NCBI RefSeq assembly: GCF_000722695.1
Contig: NZ_JPFU01000013.1
Location: forward strand, 558,001-622,000
Reading direction: 5' to 3'
Source of the DNA: Streptococcus mitis
GTDB taxonomy: Bacteria > Bacillota > Bacilli > Lactobacillales > Streptococcaceae
Length of the DNA: 64,000 nt
Below, piece by piece: positions 18,076 through 28,032 of this stretch; positions within the stretch are counted from its first letter, which is position 1, and every line of letters begins with the position of its first letter. A program made the position numbers and the translations under genes. Below the pieces are notes generated by a model, which was not told where the DNA came from, made no database searches, and was given only the letters and a program-made list of their open reading frames with translations.

Positions 18076-18650
18076 AAAATGGTTTTAATTCTTTTTTTCA
18101 AGTCTGGCACCACTTCTGTCTCAAACCAAGGATTTTTGGCCATCCAGATTTGATTTCGTGGTGAAGGGTGAACTAGTGGAAAATAGGTTGGCAAGTAGTT
18201 CTGGTAATGTCTTACTCGTTCTGTCACCTTGCCACTGACTTTCTCCTGTAAATAGTAGGCTTGGGCATATTGCCCAATCAAGAGGGTCAACTGAATATCG
18301 GGCAATTCTCGCAAGAGCTGCGGATGCCATTTTTCTGCAAAACCTTTACGAGGTGGAAGATCACCCGACTTGCCATGTCCTGGAAAGTAGAAATCCATAG
18401 GTAAAACAGCAAAATAACCTGAATTGTAAAAGGTATCTTCATCCACACCTAGCCAATCCCGCAAACGGTCACCACTCTTATCTTTCCAGTAAAGGCCTGC
18501 TTCTTGAGTTTTAAGTCCAGGTGCCTGACCGATGATATTGATGCGAGCAGTCTTTGGCGCTGCAAAGAGAGGCTCAATACCACGCTCTGTATAGCTGGCA
18601 TTCTGTGGATCTAACATAATAGCCTGCTTGATTCTTTCAATTTGAGACAT
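18072..18650 (-). CDS. Uracil-DNA glycosylase superfamily protein
   Basis: 192 residues. The N-terminal catalytic-type motif NIIGQAPGLKTQEAGLYW and the C-terminal VHPSPRNQIW match the uracil-DNA glycosylase fold, in the group annotated as uracil-DNA glycosylase-like rather than classical Ung. Base-excision repair is the likely role, with substrate unproven. The ATG at 18650 follows GGAGGGAAAACAG; the 9-residue longer frame is not needed. The stop codon TAG is supplied within the end of a BOX element. Confidence 0.85.
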   Translation of the reverse strand: MSQIERIKQAIMLDPQNASYTERGIEPLFAAPKTARINIIGQAPGLKTQEAGLYWKDKSGDRLRDWLGVDEDTFYNSGYFAVLPMDFYFPGHGKSGDLPPRKGFAEKWHPQLLRELPDIQLTLLIGQYAQAYYLQEKVSGKVTERVRHYQNYLPTYFPLVHPSPRNQIWMAKNPWFETEVVPDLKKRIKTIL

Positions 18651-18703
18651 CTGTTTTCCCTCCAAAAAGAAGTCCAAGCATACAATCTCAGACTTCTATC
18701 GTT

Positions 18704-20104
18704 TTATTTGATCAATTCATAAATAGCTTCAGCATAGATTGCTGCTGCTCGGAAGAGATCGTCCAAGGCGATAAATTCATTGGCTTGGTGCATGGTGTCA
18801 ATAGAGTCTGGGAACATAGCACCGTAGGCAACCCCGCGTTCCAGCAAGCGACCAAAGGTTCCACCACCGATGACTTGCTCGTGACCTTTAAGTCCAGTTT
18901 GTTTTTCATAAACATTCAACAAGGTTTGGACAAGTGGATCTTCCATTGGCACATAGTGAGGCGTGTGACCATGTTCAGAAAGGCTAACAGAAGCAACTGG
19001 CAAGTTTTCAAGGATTGACTTGATTTGCTCTGGGCTGGTTCCTTTTGGATAACGGATGTTGAGGGCAATCGTATTGTCAGCACTTGTTTCGTCAAAGCGG
19101 AAGACACCCGCATTCATAGAAAGGGCACCCATCTTTTCATCCACATGGGCAATCTTGAGATTTTCCCCCTCGTGGTCGTTCAAAAGAATTTTTCCAGCGA
19201 TATCAAGGTAATCTTTAGCTGGTCCAGCAAAGTCAAACTGGCTAAGGAAAAGAGCTAGGTAAGTTGCACCATTGACGCCTGAAGCAGGCATGGCACCATG
19301 GGCTGATTTACCAATGATGGTCACCTTATATTGACCAGCTTCTTCTTGAATTTCTCTTCTGAGTTTGTGTTCTGCAACAAAAGCATCTAGTTTAGCTTGT
19401 AAGTCAGTCAAGTCACCTGAAACAACTGCCGTTGCTGATTCAGGTACCATATTTTCACGCAATCCACCTGTGAAGCTGTGAAGACGGGCTGCACCTGTAT
19501 TCTCACCTGCAAAATGGAGGTATTCTGTGATATTTCCTTTTTCACCATTGATGATAGGGAATTCAGCGTCTGGAGAGAAACCGAAGTCTGGTTTCGCAAG
19601 TCCTACGTGCTCGAAGTAGTAGTCCATGTCTGCCCAGCCTGATTCTTCGTCTGTTCCGACAATGAAACGAACTTTCTTAGAAGTTGGAAGGCCCAATTCT
19701 TTGATGATTTTCAAACCATAGTAACAAGCTGTTGTAGGACCCTTGTCATCTGATGCCCCACGCGCATAAAGGCGACCGTCTTTGATAGTTGGTGTGTAAG
19801 GATCTGTGTCCCAACCGCTACCAGCCGGCACCACGTCCATGTGGGCAAAGATTCCGAGAACTTCTTCTCCATCACCAAACTCGAAGTGTCCTGCATAATT
19901 GTCGACATTCTTAGTTGGATAGCCATCACGGTCTGCGATTTCAAGGAATTTTTCCAAGGCTTTGACAGGCCCAGGCCCAAATGGATGCTCAGCATCAGCC
20001 TTGCTGTCATCACGTTCTGAGTTGATTTCCAAAAGGCTAAACAAGTCAGCCAAGAGGTCTTCTTTGCGTTTTTCTACTTCTGCTGTAAAATCAATTGCTG
20101 TCAT
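18704..20104 (-). CDS. pepV: Dipeptidase PepV
   Basis: M20 family zinc dipeptidase that hydrolyses a wide range of dipeptides in the cytosol. Metal-binding motifs are FAHMDVVPAG, ASDDKGP and GTDEESG; 466 residues is the usual PepV length. A start at 20104 (MTAIDFTAEV) is preferred over the lysine-rich extension from 20140, which overlaps the nitroreductase gene. The nitroreductase stop is 13 bases upstream, so the two are cotranscribed. Confidence 0.93.
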   Translation of the reverse strand: MTAIDFTAEVEKRKEDLLADLFSLLEINSERDDSKADAEHPFGPGPVKALEKFLEIADRDGYPTKNVDNYAGHFEFGDGEEVLGIFAHMDVVPAGSGWDTDPYTPTIKDGRLYARGASDDKGPTTACYYGLKIIKELGLPTSKKVRFIVGTDEESGWADMDYYFEHVGLAKPDFGFSPDAEFPIINGEKGNITEYLHFAGENTGAARLHSFTGGLRENMVPESATAVVSGDLTDLQAKLDAFVAEHKLRREIQEEAGQYKVTIIGKSAHGAMPASGVNGATYLALFLSQFDFAGPAKDYLDIAGKILLNDHEGENLKIAHVDEKMGALSMNAGVFRFDETSADNTIALNIRYPKGTSPEQIKSILENLPVASVSLSEHGHTPHYVPMEDPLVQTLLNVYEKQTGLKGHEQVIGGGTFGRLLERGVAYGAMFPDSIDTMHQANEFIALDDLFRAAAIYAEAIYELIK

Positions 20105-20117
20105 TTTTTTCTTCTTT

Positions 20118-20723
20118 CTATCTTTTCTCGATGATTTCATCCACTGGCAAGCGGTAGCTTGGTTCCAATTTTTCGTCTGTGTAACCCACTGTAATCAAGA
20201 GTTCTGGACGGAAACGGTCTTCGATGTCCAAAACTTCGTTGGCTTTTGATTTGTCAAAACCAAGAATAAGATTTGATCCGATTCCTTGGTCTGTAAGAGC
20301 CAGAACCAAGTTCATGGCAACCAAACCTGCATTGAGGGCTAGGTAGTCGCTAACTTGTTGTTCATTGTAGCGTGCAAATTCAGCTGGCAAATTCTTCATG
20401 AAGTATTGAAGTTGTTCTTCTGAGAAATTGTTAGCGCCACCAACTCGGGCAATCTTACGGGCACGTTTGGCAAGGTCCGTATCTGTAAACAAGGCAATGG
20501 TCACAGGCGCTGATGATACCTGTTCAAAGTTTGAACCGTAAGCCAACTTTGCCAATTCAGCATTTTTCTCACGAACGACCACAAATTTCCACGGCTGGCT
20601 ATTGTGGGCGCTTGGTGCCAAGGTTGCGATTTCGATAGCCGTACGCACATCTTTAGGATCCACAGGCTTATCAGTGAAATGCTTGGTCGCATGACGTTTT
20701 TTGTTTAATTCAAGAAATTTCAT
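20118..20723 (-). CDS. Nitroreductase family protein
   Basis: FMN-dependent NAD(P)H oxidoreductase of 201 residues. It begins with the family pattern LNKKRHATKHFTDKPVD, followed by APSAHNSQPWKF (FMN phosphate binding) and a C-terminal GYTDEKL segment. The physiological substrate is unknown. It is directly upstream of pepV. Confidence 0.9.
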   Translation of the reverse strand: MKFLELNKKRHATKHFTDKPVDPKDVRTAIEIATLAPSAHNSQPWKFVVVREKNAELAKLAYGSNFEQVSSAPVTIALFTDTDLAKRARKIARVGGANNFSEEQLQYFMKNLPAEFARYNEQQVSDYLALNAGLVAMNLVLALTDQGIGSNLILGFDKSKANEVLDIEDRFRPELLITVGYTDEKLEPSYRLPVDEIIEKR

Positions 20724-20894
20724 AATAGATTTCCTTTTCTAATTCTACTGCTTCCATTCTACCATAATTTGAAAGAGCTTGCAGGGATTTTTCATGATTA
20801 AGTTTTTTTATCACAGCCATAAAAAATATATATTGGTTCATCGGGAAAGTTTCTGATAAACTAACAGATAACTTTACATTTGAATGGAGACATT

Positions 20895-21695
20895 ATGAAA
20901 AAATTTAGCCTATTACTAGCCATCCTCCCATTTTTGGTTGCCTGTGGAAATCAAGCTACACCTAAAGAGACTAACTCCCAAAAGACAATCGTCGTTGCTA
21001 CAGCTGGCGATGTGCCGCCATTTGACTACGAAGATAAGGGAAATCTGACAGGCTTCGATATTGAAGTTCTAAAGGCAGTGGATGAGAAACTCAGTGACTA
21101 CGAGATTCAATTCCAAAGAACTGCCTGGGAGAGCATCTTCCCAGGACTTGATTCCGGTCACTATCAAGCTGCAGCCAATAACTTGAGTTACACAAAAGAG
21201 CGTGCTGAAAAATACCTCTACTCACTTCCAATTTCGAACAATCCCCTCGTCCTTGTCAGCAACAAGAAAAATCCTTTGACTTCTCTTGACCAAATTGCTG
21301 GCAAAACAACACAAGAGGATACTGGAACTTCAAACGCTCAATTCATCAATAACTGGAATCAAAAACACACTGACAATCCCGCTACTATCGATTTTTCTGG
21401 CGAGGATATCGGTAAGCGAATCCTAGACCTCTCTAACGGTGAATTTGATTTCCTAGTCTTTGACAAGGTATCCGTTCAAAAGATCATCAAGGACCGTGGC
21501 TTAGACCTCGCAGTCGTTGATTTACCTTCTGCCGATAGCCCCAACAACTATATCGTTTTCTCAAGCGACCAAAAAGAGTTTAAAGAGAAATTTGATAAAG
21601 CGCTCAAAGAACTCTATCAAGACGGAACCCTTGAAAAACTTAGCAATACTTATCTAGGTGGTTCTTATCTCCCAGATAAATCTCAATTACAATAA
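20895..21695 (+). CDS. Amino acid ABC transporter substrate-binding lipoprotein (AatB-like)
   Basis: Extracellular solute-binding protein family 3, 266 residues. The signal peptide ends in the lipobox LPFLVAC, and the mature protein has the PBP fold motifs DVPPFDYEDKGNLTGFDIEV and a C-terminal LYQDGTLEKLSNTYLG. The ligand is a polar or sulfur amino acid by family resemblance. It stands alone without permease or ATPase genes, so it must borrow a transporter encoded elsewhere. GGAGA precedes the ATG at 20895. A BOX element starts at its stop codon. Confidence 0.9.
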   Translation: MKKFSLLLAILPFLVACGNQATPKETNSQKTIVVATAGDVPPFDYEDKGNLTGFDIEVLKAVDEKLSDYEIQFQRTAWESIFPGLDSGHYQAAANNLSYTKERAEKYLYSLPISNNPLVLVSNKKNPLTSLDQIAGKTTQEDTGTSNAQFINNWNQKHTDNPATIDFSGEDIGKRILDLSNGEFDFLVFDKVSVQKIIKDRGLDLAVVDLPSADSPNNYIVFSSDQKEFKEKFDKALKELYQDGTLEKLSNTYLGGSYLPDKSQLQ

Positions 21696-21807
21696 TACTC
21701 TTCGAAAATCTCTTCAAACCACGTCAGCTTTATCTGCAACCTCAAAGCTGTGCTTTGAGCAACCTACGGCTAGCTTCCTAGTTTGCTCTTTGATTTTCAT
21801 TGAGTAT
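21695..21807 (+). repeat. Short BOX element lacking boxB
   Basis: Begins ATACTCTTCGAAAATCTC and ends CTTTGATTTTCATTGAGTAT like the other copies but is only 113 bp: the CGTCGCC part of boxA and the GACTTCGTCAG units are missing. Its first base is the last base of the upstream stop codon. Confidence 0.9.
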
Positions 21808-21874
21808 AAGATATACTAAAAGCGATTGAACCAGCCAATCGTTTTTAGTTTGCATTGGTTATCTTAGGGAACTC

Positions 21875-22708
21875 TTACAAAAAATCAAAAAAATTCTTCA
21901 CATCTTCTACATACCCATGCTTTTCTATTAAGCTTGCTAATAATTCCAGATTGTGCCCCTGATAGTTATCTTCACGACGTAGCTCTTCATACATTTCGAT
22001 AAAGGGAAGTCCCTTGGATTTGGCCAATTCCAACTCCGCTTCATAGTCATAAGCGACTTTACGAAATAGGATATTGACCAATTCCCCATCTTCAACCTCT
22101 ATCACGATATACTGGGCACGGTGATTTTTTAACGCCTCCCAGTTAAAATAGGGCATGCCAATCGACCCTGGATTGATGATTTGTTGTCCTTGACTGCCAT
22201 AACGAAGCAACTGCTTGTGGACATGACCATAGACTGCCACGTCCGTTTCCGCATCTAGCAGTTGGTCAAATTTATCTGTATCATTCCCAACCAACAAGTC
22301 ACCCCCATAATTTTTGTCAGGTAAATTATGAGAAAGAGAAAAGCGCAGTCCGTCAATTTCTTTCTTTTCCAGCAAAGGCAAGCTTCGTAGCCAGACAATC
22401 GTTGCAGAATCCATTCGCTCCATCAAAAACTGGGTCATGCGCATTGACTGGATTTCTTGCGGATCTTCCAAACCATATTCGCCATCCAAGGCCTCAAGGA
22501 CACAATCATCCCAATTGCCTCGAACACTGGCTGTGATAGGAAGGTCCTTTAACAGAGCGACCAAGTCATTTGCGCCTGGACCAGGAAGAAAAATATCTCC
22601 CAGAAGCCAGTATTCACTGACTCCTTGATTTTTAGCATCTGCAATCACTGCTTCTAGCGCCGTCGTATTGCCATGAATATCTGATAAAATTGCGATTTTA
22701 TGGTTCAT
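21875..22708 (-). CDS. Metallophosphoesterase
   Basis: Calcineurin-like phosphoesterase, 277 residues. Metal-binding motifs in order are [26 protein letters not shown], and the late GHVHKQ; the family pattern is complete. It resembles YfcE-type proteins with a C-terminal extension, substrate unknown. It overlaps the uvrC 3' end by 11 bases, so it is translationally linked to it. Confidence 0.88.
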   Translation of the reverse strand: MNHKIAILSDIHGNTTALEAVIADAKNQGVSEYWLLGDIFLPGPGANDLVALLKDLPITASVRGNWDDCVLEALDGEYGLEDPQEIQSMRMTQFLMERMDSATIVWLRSLPLLEKKEIDGLRFSLSHNLPDKNYGGDLLVGNDTDKFDQLLDAETDVAVYGHVHKQLLRYGSQGQQIINPGSIGMPYFNWEALKNHRAQYIVIEVEDGELVNILFRKVAYDYEAELELAKSKGLPFIEMYEELRREDNYQGHNLELLASLIEKHGYVEDVKNFFDFL

Positions 22709-24545
22709 GATGGTCTCCTTCTGTTTGATAATCTACTTTTTCTTCCGCCACTTGAGCCAATTCCACTTCTTCCTGCGGGTTCAACTTCCTCTGCACAGCC
22801 TCTGCAACAGCTCTAGGCACACCGACTTCGACAATCTCATCCACACTGGCTTCCTTGATTTTGGTCAGAGACTTGAAATGCTTCATGAGATTCTGCTTAC
22901 GTTTAGGTCCCAGCCCTTCAATGCCATCCAATTGTGATGAAAAGGAATTTTTGGAGCGCAGTTGGCGGTGGAAAGTGATAGCAAAGCGATGCACCTCATC
23001 TTGAATGCGTTGGAGGAGGAAAAATTCCTGAGAATTGCGAGATAACTCCACCACCTCCAGCGGATCTCCAAAGAGCAATTCATGGGTTTGGTGCTTGTCA
23101 TTTTTTTGCAAACCTGCAATGGGAATATCCAAACCCAGTTCCTCTTGTATGACTTGTTTGGCGATATTGACTTGACCTTGTCCCCCATCGATGACAATCA
23201 AATCTGGAGGAGTCAAACCGTCACGTTGAACTCGACCATAACGCCTGCGGATAACCTCTCTCATACTGGCATAGTCGTCTGGTCCAACCACAGTCTTAAT
23301 TTTATACTTACGGTAATCCTTCTTACTAGGTTTTCCGTTGACAAAGACTACCATGGCTGAAACAGGACTGGTCCCCATGATATTGGAGTTATCAAAGGAC
23401 TCAATGCGAACTGGAGTCGGGATTTGGAGCAAACGTCCTAGATTTTCAATAGCCCCTTGGGTCTTTTCGACAGATTTTTCTAACAGATTGAACTTCTGCT
23501 CTAGACTGACTCTAGCATTCTTTATAGCCAGATTGACCAACTGTTTTTTCTCTCCACGTTGGGGTTTGAGAATCTTGCTATCCACCAAGGCCTTAACAGC
23601 TTCTTCATCAATATCCTGCGGAATTAGTACCTCATTAGGAACCAGGTGAGATTTTTCTTGATAAAACTGCCCCACATAGGTCAAGAAGTCCTCATCCGGA
23701 TCATTGTAATAGGGAAAGAGATTGACATCCCGCTCAATCAGCTTGCCCTGACGAACAAAGAAAACCTGAACACACATCCAACCCTTGTCCACATAGTAAC
23801 CAAAGACATCACGATTTTGCAAATCTTTTGCCATGACCCGTTGCTTGGTCCGAAGAGTTCCAATGGCCTGAATCAGGTCACGGTATTCCGCTGCACGCTC
23901 AAATTCCATAGTCTGGGCTGCTGCTGCCATCTTACCCTTGAGCTCATCAATGATTTTGTCATCCTGCCCTTTTAGGAAATCAGAAACCTCCTGAGCCATA
24001 GACTTGAAATAGTCTTCATCCTTCTTACAAATGGTATGGGCCATACATTGACCGATATGGTAATAAAAACAGACCTTAGAGGGTGGATTGGTACACTTGC
24101 GAAAAGGGAAAATCCGATCCAGTAGCCGCTTGATTTCATTGGCTGCTCCCACATCTGGATAAGGTCCAAAGTAGAGACCTCCGTCCTTTTTGACCTGACG
24201 AGTGATAATCAAACGAGGATAGCGTTCATTGGTAATCTTGATGAAAGGATAAGACTTATCATCCTTGAGCATGATATTGTATTTAGGCTTATTTTCCTTG
24301 ATCAGGTTGATTTCTAGGAGAAGTGCCTCAATATTAGACTCCGTAACAATAAATTCAAAATCCACAATTTCAGACACCAGAGCCTCTGTCTTAGTATCAT
24401 GACTTCCACGGAAATAAGACCTCACGCGGTTACGCAGATTTTTAGCCTTTCCTACATAGATAATGGTGCCGTTTTTATCCTTGTGAATGTAGCAACCAGG
24501 GCTGGTCGGCAGGAGTTCTAGTTTTGATTTAATCAAGTTGTTCAT
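22698..24545 (-). CDS. uvrC: Excinuclease ABC subunit C
   Basis: Makes both incisions in nucleotide excision repair. A GIY-YIG nuclease domain at residues 12-90 ([20 protein letters not shown]), a UVR motif around 205 and a C-terminal RNase H-like domain ([22 protein letters not shown]) lead to helix-hairpin-helix repeats ([18 protein letters not shown]). 615 residues, full length. Confidence 0.97.
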   Translation of the reverse strand: MNNLIKSKLELLPTSPGCYIHKDKNGTIIYVGKAKNLRNRVRSYFRGSHDTKTEALVSEIVDFEFIVTESNIEALLLEINLIKENKPKYNIMLKDDKSYPFIKITNERYPRLIITRQVKKDGGLYFGPYPDVGAANEIKRLLDRIFPFRKCTNPPSKVCFYYHIGQCMAHTICKKDEDYFKSMAQEVSDFLKGQDDKIIDELKGKMAAAAQTMEFERAAEYRDLIQAIGTLRTKQRVMAKDLQNRDVFGYYVDKGWMCVQVFFVRQGKLIERDVNLFPYYNDPDEDFLTYVGQFYQEKSHLVPNEVLIPQDIDEEAVKALVDSKILKPQRGEKKQLVNLAIKNARVSLEQKFNLLEKSVEKTQGAIENLGRLLQIPTPVRIESFDNSNIMGTSPVSAMVVFVNGKPSKKDYRKYKIKTVVGPDDYASMREVIRRRYGRVQRDGLTPPDLIVIDGGQGQVNIAKQVIQEELGLDIPIAGLQKNDKHQTHELLFGDPLEVVELSRNSQEFFLLQRIQDEVHRFAITFHRQLRSKNSFSSQLDGIEGLGPKRKQNLMKHFKSLTKIKEASVDEIVEVGVPRAVAEAVQRKLNPQEEVELAQVAEEKVDYQTEGDHHEP

Positions 24546-24583
24546 AATTCCATTATAGCAAAAAAGTAGGGAAAGATAGTCCC

Positions 24584-25285
24584 CTACTCATTGGTCTCAT
24601 ATAATTTTCGAAGTCTTTCAACATCTTCTTCCTGGATACCATAAAAGGAACCCGCAGGTTGCATGACAGACTTTTCATCTGTATGGTCCAAGCCAATCGC
24701 ATGCCCCAACTCATGTTCTGCCGTATGGACAATGCGCTCATAGGAATAGCCATAGTCAGGATTGGATAGATAATAATGATTCAACCGCACCGTTACGGAT
24801 AAGAATTGCCCTGTTAAGAGATTGGTCTGACTTTCCGCCTCTCCTGCCACAGGAGTATCTCCGTCATTCATCTCCGTAGCCAAGATATCTGCCTTGCTGG
24901 ACTCAGTCACAAGTTCAAAGTTAAAAGCACCAGTTTGATTCCAATTCTGGATCGCTTCTAAATAAGCCTCTTGAAAGCGTGAATCCATCTGCGAATCCAG
25001 GTAAATACGAGCAGAAGACTGTGGCCACCTTCCTTCAGAATGCTGGTGGCTATCTGTCTGGTTCAACTTAGGCAGTTGCCCTGTTTTTTCCCATTGGTCG
25101 ATACTTTGTTGACCAATTTTTACTGACCGCTCTGCTTGCTTTAGCGCTCCTTGAAAATCCCCGTTCAGATACCAGAGAAGTCCGAAAGCAAGCGTACATA
25201 AGAGCACAACTATCCAAACCAGGCGCCAAAACAAACGCCAAATAAAATAAAAGAAAGCCCCTATCAAACGAAAAAGCCAACGCAT
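24584..25285 (-). CDS. Membrane-anchored matrixin-like zinc metalloprotease
   Basis: Predicted M10A-type protease of about 233 residues. The N-terminal signal/anchor ([26 protein letters not shown]) is followed by an extracytoplasmic domain ending with the complete zinc site [11 protein letters not shown]. Streptococcal genomes carry such a gene, but the substrate is unknown. The ATG at 25285 has GGTGGAG upstream; the TTG at 25306 is the alternative. It lies 38 bases upstream of uvrC. Confidence 0.85.
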   Translation of the reverse strand: MRWLFRLIGAFFYFIWRLFWRLVWIVVLLCTLAFGLLWYLNGDFQGALKQAERSVKIGQQSIDQWEKTGQLPKLNQTDSHQHSEGRWPQSSARIYLDSQMDSRFQEAYLEAIQNWNQTGAFNFELVTESSKADILATEMNDGDTPVAGEAESQTNLLTGQFLSVTVRLNHYYLSNPDYGYSYERIVHTAEHELGHAIGLDHTDEKSVMQPAGSFYGIQEEDVERLRKLYETNE

Positions 25286-25347
25286 ATCTCTCCACCTTTC
25301 TAGCAAATAAAGTCTATTTTACTAAAACAAGCTGAAAGAAAACTAAA

Positions 25348-26187
<840 letters not shown>

Positions 26188-26194
26188 TCAACGA

Positions 26195-27856
26195 TTATTT
26201 TACTTCCATAACTACTGGTAAAATAGCTGGACGACGCTTGGTTTGGTCAAAAAGGTACTTGGTCAAATTATCACGAACCTTCCCTTTAAGATCAGCCCAG
26301 TCAAAGTCATCTCCTTGAAGATAGTCTTCTACCGTTTGGTTAATCAATTCTGAACTTTCACGGAGAATATCGCGACTCTTCTTGAGATAAACGAATCCAC
26401 GCGTGTGAACACGAGCCTTGGCCACAATTTTCTTCTCACGACGGTTAACGGTAATTGCTACAATGAAAATACCATCCTCTGACAAGACCTTACGATCACG
26501 AAGAACCACATTTCCAACATCACCAATAGCATTCCCGTCAATCAAGACATCCCCTGCCGAAACCGCTCCAGCTGGGACAAAGTCTCCATTCTCATAAGCC
26601 ATGCTGGTTCCCTTTTTAGGGATAAAAATGCGTTCTGGCAACATCCCAACTGCCATAGCAGCCTTAGCATGGGCATCTAACTCACGGTATTCCCCTTGAA
26701 TTGGAAAGAGATACTTGGGTTGCAAGAGATTGATCATCAACTGCAAATCACGCGCATTTCCGTGCCCTGACACACGCAAGCTTTGAGTGATCAGTTTGAC
26801 AACCCCTCCAGCTTGATAAATCATGTTTTCCACACGCGCCATAACTGCTTCTTTGGCGATAGATGGAGTGGTTACGATATAGACCAAATCACCTTCCTTG
26901 ATTTCCACATAACGGTGGCGACCAATCGACATCTTGCGAAGACCATTGATTGGCTCACCCATTCGACCTGTCTCAAGGATGATCAACTCATGGTCTTCAA
27001 AACGAGACATATCTTTTGGCTTAATCAAAAGACTCTCGTTAGCTAGAGACAATTTCTTAAGGCGAATAGCAGTACGGACGATATTTTCAATATCAAATCC
27101 TGTCAAAACCACACGACGACCTGTTGCATCCGCAGCGTCAAACACCTGCTGGATGCGAGAGAGGTTGCTGGCTACTGCTGCAACGATGATACGACCATCC
27201 CAGTCCGAAATGGTTTGAGTGATCTCGTCCCCAACTTCACTTTCGCTAGCCACTTGGATATTGCTATCTGCATTGGCTGAATCGCTAAGAAGAGCCAGAA
27301 CTCCATCACGACCGATTTCTGCCAAACGAGCGAAGTCTGTCGCATAGGATTCACTAGCTGTCTGGTCAAATTTGAAGTCACCTGTATAAACGATACTACC
27401 TTCAGCTGTCTTCAAGACAACACCCAGACTTTCTGGAATAGAGTGGGTCGTACGGAAGAAGGACACCACAGTCCCTCCAAAATCAATCTCCGTATCTTCA
27501 TCGATAACATGGAAATCATTGAATTTCTTAACTGTGTCATTTCCTTTGACAAAAAGTTTGGCCAACTCAATGGTTAACTCAGAGCCAAATACAGGTACCT
27601 TGGCTTCAGCCAAGAGATAAGGCAGAGCACCAATGGCATCCGCATGGCCGTGGGTCAAGAAGACCCCAGCGATACGATCGCTATTTTCAAAAAGGTAGTC
27701 CATATTGGGAATGACCACATCCACCCCTAGTTGTTCATTTTCAGGGTATTTTAGACCTGCATCCAAAACGAAAATAGACCCATCGATTTCAGCGATATAC
27801 ATATTTTTCCCATTTTCACGCACACCACCAAGTGTTGTTAAACTGATATTACTCAT
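26195..27856 (-). CDS. rnjB: Ribonuclease J2
   Basis: Metallo-beta-lactamase/beta-CASP RNase, 553 residues. The metal motif reads THGHADAIGALP: the last His of the canonical HxHxDH is Ala, as in RNase J2 proteins with weak or no exonuclease activity that work in complex with J1. Other motifs are YTGDFKFD and SGHGNARDL. Involved in mRNA decay and 5' end processing. Confidence 0.92.
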   Translation of the reverse strand: MSNISLTTLGGVRENGKNMYIAEIDGSIFVLDAGLKYPENEQLGVDVVIPNMDYLFENSDRIAGVFLTHGHADAIGALPYLLAEAKVPVFGSELTIELAKLFVKGNDTVKKFNDFHVIDEDTEIDFGGTVVSFFRTTHSIPESLGVVLKTAEGSIVYTGDFKFDQTASESYATDFARLAEIGRDGVLALLSDSANADSNIQVASESEVGDEITQTISDWDGRIIVAAVASNLSRIQQVFDAADATGRRVVLTGFDIENIVRTAIRLKKLSLANESLLIKPKDMSRFEDHELIILETGRMGEPINGLRKMSIGRHRYVEIKEGDLVYIVTTPSIAKEAVMARVENMIYQAGGVVKLITQSLRVSGHGNARDLQLMINLLQPKYLFPIQGEYRELDAHAKAAMAVGMLPERIFIPKKGTSMAYENGDFVPAGAVSAGDVLIDGNAIGDVGNVVLRDRKVLSEDGIFIVAITVNRREKKIVAKARVHTRGFVYLKKSRDILRESSELINQTVEDYLQGDDFDWADLKGKVRDNLTKYLFDQTKRRPAILPVVMEVK

Positions 27857-27994
27857 TTTTCCTCCGAAAGCTTAATTTATCTTGATTATAGGGTTGCTTA
27901 CCCTCTTATTCTAAAAGCACTATTACTTTTAGCCGAATCTTTTCCTACCATTATACCATTTTTTTGATGATTTTCAAAATGAAGATTTGTTTTC

Positions 27995-28020
27995 AAAAAA
28001 GAGCTGGTTGCCCAACTCTT
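27995..28020 (-). terminator. recJ terminator
   Basis: AGAGTTGG / CCAGCTCT stem followed by TTTTTTG on the minus strand, 12 bases beyond the recJ stop. Confidence 0.75.
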
Positions 28021-28032
28021 TCCAATCTGCTA

